64,000 nt of DNA from Symbiodinium natans (Eukaryota > Sar > Dinophyceae > Suessiales > Symbiodiniaceae). Positions 58,004-64,000 of this stretch are shown piece after piece (the first letter of the stretch is position 1; every line of letters starts with the position of its first letter). A program made the position numbers and the translations under genes. The stretch spans positions 1,004,788 to 1,068,787 of the forward strand of contig CAJNDS010002190.1 of NCBI GenBank assembly GCA_905221605.1. The letters are read 5' to 3'. Below the pieces are notes generated by a model. It was not told where the DNA came from and ran no database searches. It was given only the letters and a program-made list of their open reading frames with translations.

Positions 58004-58204
58004 CCACCGGGTCCATGTTCTTAGGTAGAATCATACGTGGGCCTAAAGGGATTCCCATATAGTAGAGTTAGTATATTCTACAGGTACACGGGGGCCAGTC
58101 CAGCTTCAAAACTTGTGGGTACATGTAGGGGCCTCCTAGATAGAAATTGAAATAGTGTTATAAGGGCCCTAACTTGGGTTAGTAAGCGGGCCCCTACTTG
58201 TAGG
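58004..58204. mobile_element. Family-B fragment and deleted family-A element
   Basis: 58,004-58,090 resembles family B (GGGTCCATGTTCTTAGGTAG). 58,120-58,204 is family A with both ends (TACATGTAGGGGCC, GGGCCCCTACTTGTAG) and an internal deletion after CTAACTTGGGTT. Confidence 0.6.
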
Positions 58205-58314
58205 CTCATGGCCCATGAATATGGGCCCTTAATTAGGGGAACCTTTATATACCCCTCATACCCTACCAAGCCCAGGGGCCCATACTTCAGAGCCAACACC
58301 CAGAACAGCCTAAA

Positions 58315-58390
58315 CCCCAAACCCCTAACCCCTAAACCCTAAACCCTAAACCCCCCCCTAAAACCTAAACCCAAAACCCTAAAACCCTAT
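58315..58390 (-). repeat. Degenerate CCCTAAA array
   Basis: About nine decayed units. Confidence 0.8.
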
Positions 58391-58397
58391 TTTGCAG

Positions 58398-58463
58398 GTG
58401 TGCACCGGCCTCCTGAGCTGCAAGATGTGCCTCCCTGATGATGCGGAATTCGCTTACGCAGGG
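58398..58463 (+). CDS. Candidate internal exon, Cys-rich
   Basis: Acceptor CCCTATTTTGCAG followed by VCTGLLSCKMCLPDDAEFAY and AGGPFG, running into a poly-G tract (58,464-58,490) and then GTTTAGGG. The donor is obscured by the G tract. Product unknown. Confidence 0.45.
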
Positions 58464-58524
58464 GGGCCCTTCGGGGGGGGGGGGGGGGGGAGGTTTAGGG
58501 TTTCGGGTTTAGGGTTTAGGGTTT
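58464..58524 (+). repeat. Poly-G tract plus TTTAGGG units
   Basis: About 24 G, then four telomere units. This is the last ITS; the copia 3' flank begins right after it. Confidence 0.9.
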
Positions 58525-58637
58525 AGTCTAAAACTAAGAAAAGACCCTCGGGGCCCGGCCTCCGCCACTCGCTCCTTTTCCATTCGGAGCCAAACTCGTG
58601 TGCCTTCGGAAAGAAAGTCGGACGCCTGCCAGGAGGG
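58525..58637 (-). other. Copia 3' flank, no LTR found
   Basis: Only about 113 bp separate the polyprotein stop from TTTAGGG repeats. It contains a purine-rich GGAAAAGGAGCGAG (minus strand) that could be a polypurine tract. No LTR-like sequence can be confirmed. The 3' end seems lost at the telomere-repeat junction. Confidence 0.5.
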
Positions 58638-61600
58638 CTACGGGGGGGTTTCTTCCACAGCTTTACACTGCTTCGAAACCTCCTCTTTAAAAGTGAGTTT
58701 CAAACCCTCCTGAAACTGTGCCCACCATGCCCCACTCTTCAGTGGTTTGGTGAGCAAATCTGCCATCTGTGCCCCTGTGGGGATCCAAGCGAGACGGCCG
58801 AAACCCTCTAAATCATCACGTATAGCAGCTAAGTCAATGGCCAGTCTCTTGCAACTTGGAACCCTGGGAATTCCTTCTCTTGTCAGATGGTCAAACAGGC
58901 TTCGGCAATCAGAGAGAAATCGGACCCGAAATCGAGATGGTCCTCTTCTGTACAGTTCTCCCTTCAACAAACTCTCGAGGAATTTGACTATGTACTCTCC
59001 GGTCTCAATAGCGGTCGCGCAGGCCATCGTTTCCGCTGCGAAAGTGGATCTACAAACCCTGTCGCATGCTGAGCTCTTCCAGTCAAGGACGCTTGCCATT
59101 CGACGATGTCCATGCAAGATCTCCTCGTCGGCCAATGCAAAGAGGGTGCCTATCTGCGAGGCGATGGACGAGTTCGTCCTCTTCGCCTTGCGGTCCTTGA
59201 TCGCATAGGGGCCCTCCAAGATCATCCCGTTCTGCTCCTCCTCATTGGTCAGGCTGTAGTATGGGTCATCCTGGCTCTGAGGGCAGTTGGCCCATCCGGC
59301 GTCGTGGTAGCAGAGCAACACCGCGCGGTCGAGGTCTATGGCCCGGAAGGTGATCCCCTTGTCCTGGTGCTCGAAGGCCCTCTTCACGAGGAGGTTGGTG
59401 AACTTCAAGTCGCCTACCGTGGGGTTTCTCTGGCATTGCTGGCTCAACGACACTCCAACTTGAAGGTCAGGACGGGATTGACTCGACAGCCACGACAAAG
59501 CTCCGATCAGAGACATATTGTCATGGCGTTGTTCTGCATCAGCCTCTTCCCAGTCTTGCTGCCCAGGACGGATTTCTAAGGTAAAGAGGCGCGTGCCCAC
59601 GTACCCCGACTGTGTCAGAGTGACCATGTCCTTGCCGATCTCGATGTACGAACCCACATAGTCGAAGGCATTGCTCTCCCATTCTTGGATAGGGAAGGTG
59701 TCACTCAACTTCTTCTTCAAGAGCTGGCACAACTCGTCGTCCCCGATCAGGAGGATGTCGTCGACATGGATGCCAAGATAGGCCTCGGGGGCCCCCAGTT
59801 TTACTTCACCTTCACCTCCTTCCTCCAAGACTGGTTGTACCATAAAGATACAATGATCCAGTGAGCATTGAGTCACCCTCCACCTCTTTCCGGAACCATC
59901 ATCGACATCCAGGGCCTTGAGGGTCTTCTTCAACTTCGCCCACCATGAAGCTGGCGAGTCTACAAGGCCAAAAATGCCTTTCCGTATACGTAGCAGTTGT
60001 TCGGGATGTAGAGATCCAAGGCCGGAACGGGGTTGACGGAGATATAGCTCCCGCTGAAGTTCTTCGCCCGAAAGAAAAGCTGCAGTCACGTCGCCTGCAT
60101 GCCCAGTCCACCCATTCTTGAGGTTCGAGGCGAGGATCTGCAGGAGGAGGTGGATGCCTTGCCTCGAGATCGTCGGCGCGTGGGTAGGGAGGCCGCGAAG
60201 GAGATCTGGATCTCGGTGCCCACTGATCACTAGCCTCGATTTTGCTTTCCAGCTGATGCCTGGGTCTTTGCGGCGCTTGCTCCAGTTCTTATCTCTGTAA
60301 GCAAACCTGCTGTCCAGCACCCTGTCCTTCTTGAGCTGGTTGATTTTCCTACTCGTCTCCACGTCCAACGGCTCGAGGGCACCATACTGCAGGTGTTCTT
60401 CATACTGTTTCAACTCTGCAATCTTGAAGTTCTCCTTCTGGTCCTCCGGGATCAACGACCAGGGAATCTCCTTCTCGAGCGCCTTCTCTCTACTGCGATG
60501 TGTCGGAGCCCTTTTCATCATATACGTGTCCTTCACCGCGCTGTGGTCGACGGCCAGGGCCTCTCCCTCGCCTCCGTTCCCATCCGTCCAAAGTCCTTGG
60601 TTCTGAGATGGAGGGCCTTTCGTCCTGATGCGCTTGCGAAGGTGGGGAATTTCGGGGGAAACCTCTTCTCGAGCCTCACCAGATGACCTGCCAGGATCCC
60701 TGTTACTCCTCTGCTCGTCCTCCCGGGCTCCTTCTTCTGGTTCTCCGACGAACATCTCCTCATCATCGAAATCCGCCTCGATCAGCCGGTAGAGATCATC
60801 CTTGGTAGCCCTGAGAGAGAAGGCTTGTCCTAATTCTTCCCCCGTCGCGAGACGAATGTGTTCTGGAGCGATGAGGTGGCATCTCCCGGCGAAAGAAGCC
60901 CAGTAGTTCGGGCCTTCCCTCCCAATCAGGACCGCAGGGCCATACCAGTACCAGGACTTCTGGTTCTTGGGCTTGCGATGCATGTACACGTGGTCCCCAA
61001 TCTGTAGTTCGGGCCCTGCAACTCTTGACCTCTGTAGGAGTGCCCTCCTGAACTTTGCGTCTCTGTGGCATTTGAAGTACGCCTCTTTCGCCGCCGTGCG
61101 CAATGCCATCTCTCTCGCCCGGCGACGGTCCTTCGTCAGCACGTGGTCGAAGTGTTCGCCATGTGCTCCGCTGAGAACTTCTTCTGGGAGTTGGGGGTCG
61201 CGTCCCCACACTGCTTGGGAAGGGCTGAACCCTGAGTCTCGCTTCAGTGTGTTCAGGGCTGTGTTCACCGAAGTGGTGGCCATGGGGACGTCTCCTGCAA
61301 GGACTGCGTTCTCATCAACCACTTTGGCCCACACCTCTTTCCACAGTCGAATGTGACGTTCAACTGCTCCCTGTTGAAAGTGGGCCTGGGCTGCAATCGG
61401 CCTGATCTTTGTTCCATGCCATTCACTGAAACGTCCCAACCCGGCTTGCAGTCCCGATTCCAAATCCAGCACCAAGGTGGTCGGTGGCCCGAACACCTGG
61501 CACCACATCTCATTGAACGTGGCCTCCATGGCTTCGCTGGAGTGTCCTTTGAGGCTTGCCCCCAATCCAAATCCAGTCCCGAGGTCGAGGGCCATCATGA

Positions 61601-62750
61601 ACTCATGCTTCGCTCCAGAGCAGTCGTAGCATGTGAAGGCATCGAGAGCGACCACCTGGTTGAATTCCAGAAGAGTCGGGAAGCTGGCTGGCTTGGGCGA
61701 AGCTCCTTTCCGGCTTCGCTCACACACTTGACATCTCATCTTTTTGACAGCCTGGACTACTTCAGCCCCAGCCCCGGCCATCCTGAGGTGTCTCGCCAAA
61801 TCACCTCCTGAAGGATGACCCAAATTTTGGTGGAGCCGGCGCAATGCCGACTTAATCTCGCTCGGGATGTCCTTGTCGTCCTGGAAGGATATTGCCCCTG
61901 CCCCTCGATCTTCATTCCGTGCTCCATCCGCTCCAGGCTCTTGCCGATTCTTCTTGTCCACGACATACACCTCTCCCGGGACGCTGCCAGAGATGTCGTC
62001 CTCCCCTTCCTCTATCCGGGAGGCCTCGTCCTCTGTCCCTTTCTCCTTCGTCTCGAGGTAGCGCTGCAGGATTGCCTCCGTGGCTTCCCCAACCTTCACA
62101 AGGTCCTCTACATTCTCCCGGTTCAGGGACAAAGTGCGCTTGCCATCGTCCTGGGTCGTCTCAGTGAGGTTGTCGCCAAATCTGACCACATCCTCCATCC
62201 ACTCTTCTTCCCAAATCGGGTCCTTGTTGTAGGCCTCGACGACAAGTCCTCCTCCACGGATGGTTTGGCGTTTCGCCAGGTCGCCGACTTCAAATGGGCA
62301 AGGCTTATCTTCTCGACCATGGATCCAAAGCACAGCCGGTTGGAGCGCGCGCCACGCCTCCATGGCATCACATCCACCGACTATCCCATTGTCAAGCTCG
62401 TCATAAAAGAGGGGCTCGGCCGTGGGGTAGTCCATGGCGCTAAGTTCCAGGGTCTTCTCCCATCCTCCGATCTCCATGAGAGACACGCTCTCGACTCCGC
62501 GTGGGGTCGGGAGCAATTCTGAGGCGCACATCGATGCTGCGATGGTGCACCAAGTCGTCAGTGCGGACAGGCGTTTTGCCTTTCCCCATAGCTGCTTCCG
62601 GACGCTCTTCTTGGGCCTCGTGGTCTCCTGGAAAGTGTCATCTCCTCCTCGGGCTTTGGGAAGACCGCGAAGAGGAAAACGAAGATCTCGAAGGACATCG
62701 CGTTCCCGTTGTTCAAGTCCTGGGTATCCTCTTGATGAAAACAAAGCCAA
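58638..62750 (-). CDS. pol: Ty1/copia polyprotein: integrase, reverse transcriptase, RNase H
   Basis: 1370-residue open frame, the enzyme part of an LTR retrotransposon. Domains: zinc-binding HHCC (H307, H312, C340, C343); integrase core with D370, D429 and E464 (QQGAVERHIRLW); Asp/Glu-rich linker (about 655-740); copia-type reverse transcriptase from about 760, with GDVTAAFLSG (D887) and YLGIHVDDILLIG (D997, D998); RNase H with D1150 (YHDAGWAN), E1240 (STFAAE), D1281 (LSDCRSL) and ADLLTKPL near 1330. Order integrase before RT defines Ty1/copia. No protease motif is seen in this frame. No internal stop, so it is young or intact here. The frame is open upstream to at least 62,807, so the true start is not the first listed codon. 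Confidence 0.95.
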   Translation of the reverse strand: MALFSSRGYPGLEQRERDVLRDLRFPLRGLPKARGGDDTFQETTRPKKSVRKQLWGKAKRLSALTTWCTIAASMCASELLPTPRGVESVSLMEIGGWEKTLELSAMDYPTAEPLFYDELDNGIVGGCDAMEAWRALQPAVLWIHGREDKPCPFEVGDLAKRQTIRGGGLVVEAYNKDPIWEEEWMEDVVRFGDNLTETTQDDGKRTLSLNRENVEDLVKVGEATEAILQRYLETKEKGTEDEASRIEEGEDDISGSVPGEVYVVDKKNRQEPGADGARNEDRGAGAISFQDDKDIPSEIKSALRRLHQNLGHPSGGDLARHLRMAGAGAEVVQAVKKMRCQVCERSRKGASPKPASFPTLLEFNQVVALDAFTCYDCSGAKHEFMMALDLGTGFGLGASLKGHSSEAMEATFNEMWCQVFGPPTTLVLDLESGLQAGLGRFSEWHGTKIRPIAAQAHFQQGAVERHIRLWKEVWAKVVDENAVLAGDVPMATTSVNTALNTLKRDSGFSPSQAVWGRDPQLPEEVLSGAHGEHFDHVLTKDRRRAREMALRTAAKEAYFKCHRDAKFRRALLQRSRVAGPELQIGDHVYMHRKPKNQKSWYWYGPAVLIGREGPNYWASFAGRCHLIAPEHIRLATGEELGQAFSLRATKDDLYRLIEADFDDEEMFVGEPEEGAREDEQRSNRDPGRSSGEAREEVSPEIPHLRKRIRTKGPPSQNQGLWTDGNGGEGEALAVDHSAVKDTYMMKRAPTHRSREKALEKEIPWSLIPEDQKENFKIAELKQYEEHLQYGALEPLDVETSRKINQLKKDRVLDSRFAYRDKNWSKRRKDPGISWKAKSRLVISGHRDPDLLRGLPTHAPTISRQGIHLLLQILASNLKNGWTGHAGDVTAAFLSGEELQRELYLRQPRSGLGSLHPEQLLRIRKGIFGLVDSPASWWAKLKKTLKALDVDDGSGKRWRVTQCSLDHCIFMVQPVLEEGGEGEVKLGAPEAYLGIHVDDILLIGDDELCQLLKKKLSDTFPIQEWESNAFDYVGSYIEIGKDMVTLTQSGYVGTRLFTLEIRPGQQDWEEADAEQRHDNMSLIGALSWLSSQSRPDLQVGVSLSQQCQRNPTVGDLKFTNLLVKRAFEHQDKGITFRAIDLDRAVLLCYHDAGWANCPQSQDDPYYSLTNEEEQNGMILEGPYAIKDRKAKRTNSSIASQIGTLFALADEEILHGHRRMASVLDWKSSACDRVCRSTFAAETMACATAIETGEYIVKFLESLLKGELYRRGPSRFRVRFLSDCRSLFDHLTREGIPRVPSCKRLAIDLAAIRDDLEGFGRLAWIPTGAQMADLLTKPLKSGAWWAQFQEGLKLTFKEEVSKQCKAVEETPP

Positions 62751-62800
62751 ACACCATCTCTCGCCGGCCCAGTCCTCGGTCGCGTGGTAGCGTTTGGGGT

Positions 62801-62830
62801 CTATCCGAAGTGGTGCTTCCTTTTTGAGAC
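62801..62830 (-). promoter_or_regulatory. Frame break between copia ORFs, candidate -1 slip site
   Basis: On the minus strand, A AAA AGG (62,825-62,819) lies in the correct phase 16 nt before the TAG at 62,803-62,801. A -1 shift there would join the two ORFs. Because the break falls inside one apparent domain, a simple indel in the A5 run is at least as likely. Confidence 0.35.
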
Positions 62831-63766
62831 CACCCGCCCAGGAATCTTTTCACCGAGGGAGCCGGGCTTGTCCTTCCAGACGATCTCGGACTCGGACAAC
62901 TCGTCGGGATCCGTGACATGGAGCCAGAGGCCCCCACCTGAGAAATCTCCGATAGTCACAGTGATCACCTCGGTCCCTCCCAAGTTGTGAACGTCCTTGT
63001 GCACCGAGGTCTGAACATCCTTCAGAAGGACGAAGGACGTCCAGCTCCCGGAGACCTTGTTGCGCATGCACATGTTGATGTATCGGATGGTCCAAGGAAG
63101 CTCCGTGCTGCGTGAAGTGATGCCGCGCAGCCCGCCATGTGTGTAGAGGCCCCCGACGAAGGACTGCCCACTAGTCCCGTGGCCTCCTTGGATGTTCCTG
63201 TGCTTCCTGGTCTTCTTGAGGGGAATGGCTCGCACTAGCTCTGTCAGGTCGTCATAGTCGAATTTCTTTTCCTGGAGCTTCGTCTTGGCTCTTTTCTCAC
63301 ACTCGGAGATCTTCTGCTTGTAGTCCAGGACTTCATCATGTTCCGGGGTCTCGTGATGGTTTTCCTGAATAACGTACTGCCGGACAAAGTCGTCGTCTTC
63401 ATTGGAGTTGTCATCCGTGCAGTGTGGTCTCCCGGAACTGGGGGTTTGGGTGATTTCGGCGAGGTCACATTGGCCCCCCGCATCCTCCAGGCAGTCCTGG
63501 AAGACCTCGCCATCTTCTTGATTCACATGCCCCCGGGGCGGAGGCCGTGCTGCCCCCTCAACTCCACCAATCGCCTCTCCAAGATTGCTATCTCGTGCTC
63601 CGGGTCCTGGTCCTCGTCCATCTCGCCCGCCTGTGAGGTAGTCGCTGAAGGTGCCGGTCGTCTCGTTGATCTCGGTGGGGTCAAGGGGTAATGAGTCACA
63701 TCCCCGTGGCGTCCCGGATGGGCTCTGCTCTTCGGCGTTCCCCTTGCTGACGTCACCAGGCTCCAC
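62801..63766 (-). CDS. Copia upstream ORF with candidate 2OG-Fe(II) oxygenase-like domain
   Basis: 321 residues in the frame before pol. The first ~150 residues are Asp/Glu/Gly-rich and look disordered; a Lys/Glu helix follows (145-190). Residues 200-320 form a folded region: GGLYTHGGLRGIT, WTSFVLLKD, H256-K-D258 (VHKDVHN), GDFSGGGLWLHV. Past the stop, the pol frame continues DPKRYHATEDWAGERW. HxD, a distal His and a following Arg are the order of the 2-oxoglutarate/Fe(II) dioxygenase (TET/JBP-like) fold. This is inference from motif order. A classical gag zinc knuckle is not visible. Confidence 0.7.
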   Translation of the reverse strand: MEPGDVSKGNAEEQSPSGTPRGCDSLPLDPTEINETTGTFSDYLTGGRDGRGPGPGARDSNLGEAIGGVEGAARPPPRGHVNQEDGEVFQDCLEDAGGQCDLAEITQTPSSGRPHCTDDNSNEDDDFVRQYVIQENHHETPEHDEVLDYKQKISECEKRAKTKLQEKKFDYDDLTELVRAIPLKKTRKHRNIQGGHGTSGQSFVGGLYTHGGLRGITSRSTELPWTIRYINMCMRNKVSGSWTSFVLLKDVQTSVHKDVHNLGGTEVITVTIGDFSGGGLWLHVTDPDELSESEIVWKDKPGSLGEKIPGRVVSKRKHHFG

Positions 63767-63990
63767 ACCGACGCGGGCTCCTCCTCCGGGTTGCCATGTC
63801 CTCCGGGTCGATGTAGCTCGTCGAGGCCCTGTTCGTGGTGGTCGACTCTGCCTCCCTCTCGCACCAGGTAGCGTACATCTTCAGGTCTTCGCTGGCGTTG
63901 CTGTTGTTCTGCTACCCCGGAGGGGTCTCGTGGAACATCAGTCCCTTGAAGCGGCCGAAGGTCATGAGGGTTTGAGGCCCCATACCCCCA
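63767..63990 (-). pseudogene. 5' part of copia gag-like region, broken
   Basis: In a third frame the minus strand reads MGPQTLMTFGRFKGLMFHET, PPG, a TAG at about 63,916-63,914, then SEDLKMYATWCEREAES and further to a TGA overlapping the start of the 63,766 ORF. The element continues beyond the window. At least one stop and one frame change separate this from the next ORF. Confidence 0.55.
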
Positions 63991-64000
63991 TTGTCTCTCA

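Noticed and set aside
58747-63864. Many ORFs of 60-235 codons on the plus strand and other frames
   Set aside because: They are shadows of the minus-strand copia reading frames, which carry all the domain motifs.
1-64000. Dinoflagellate spliced-leader gene, rRNA genes
   Set aside because: I scanned for the conserved spliced-leader core and rRNA-like blocks and saw none.
1-64000. Bacterial or phage origin
   Set aside because: No operons, no ribosome binding sites and no prokaryotic genes; the retroelements and telomere-type repeats are eukaryotic.

Overview
The window looks like nuclear DNA of a dinoflagellate (inference, about 75% sure). It carries hundreds of TTTAGGG/CCCTAAA telomere-type units, a Ty1/copia polyprotein, short GC-rich exon-like segments with GT-AG and possibly GC-AG borders, many small inverted-repeat elements and long homopolymer G/C tracts. 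There are no bacterial-type genes, rRNA, tRNA or CRISPR arrays. A plant or other alga with the same telomere repeat cannot be excluded from sequence alone.

Layout. (1) 1-35,100 and 42,290-58,530 are a mosaic. Interstitial telomeric sequence (ITS) arrays, usually 30-250 bp and in alternating orientation, are separated by 60-300 bp spacers. Some spacers are small palindromic repeats of at least eight families. Many others are exon-like: open on the + strand, with an acceptor AG on the left and a donor GT on the right. The donor is often the first GT of a telomere array (GTTTAGGG). Most of these candidate exons have CCCTAAA on their left and TTTAGGG on their right, so each intron would start with TTTAGGG and end with CCCTAAA, two sequences that can pair in RNA. 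I did not recognise the encoded proteins and could not join the exons into one reading frame.

(2) 16,361-17,853 is a 1.5 kb element with about 28-bp terminal inverted repeats, apparently inserted in telomere repeats. (3) 8,000-8,640 is a 53-60 bp minisatellite. (4) 35,170-42,290 is almost free of ITS. It holds AT-rich repeats, several broken coding-like segments, a 255-bp repeat array and a degenerate ISXO2/Merlin-type DDE transposase gene. (5) 58,638 to the right edge is a minus-strand Ty1/copia element with a 1370-residue polyprotein (integrase, reverse transcriptase, RNase H) preceded by a 321-residue ORF. Across the frame break between them runs a candidate 2-oxoglutarate/Fe(II) dioxygenase-like domain.

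The recurring event is arrival of telomere repeats inside other sequence: inside a LINE reverse transcriptase, a (GTAT)n microsatellite, copies of two MITE-like families (at recurrent sites), and coding-like segments. The most interesting hypothesis is that these arrays now serve as introns or intron ends.
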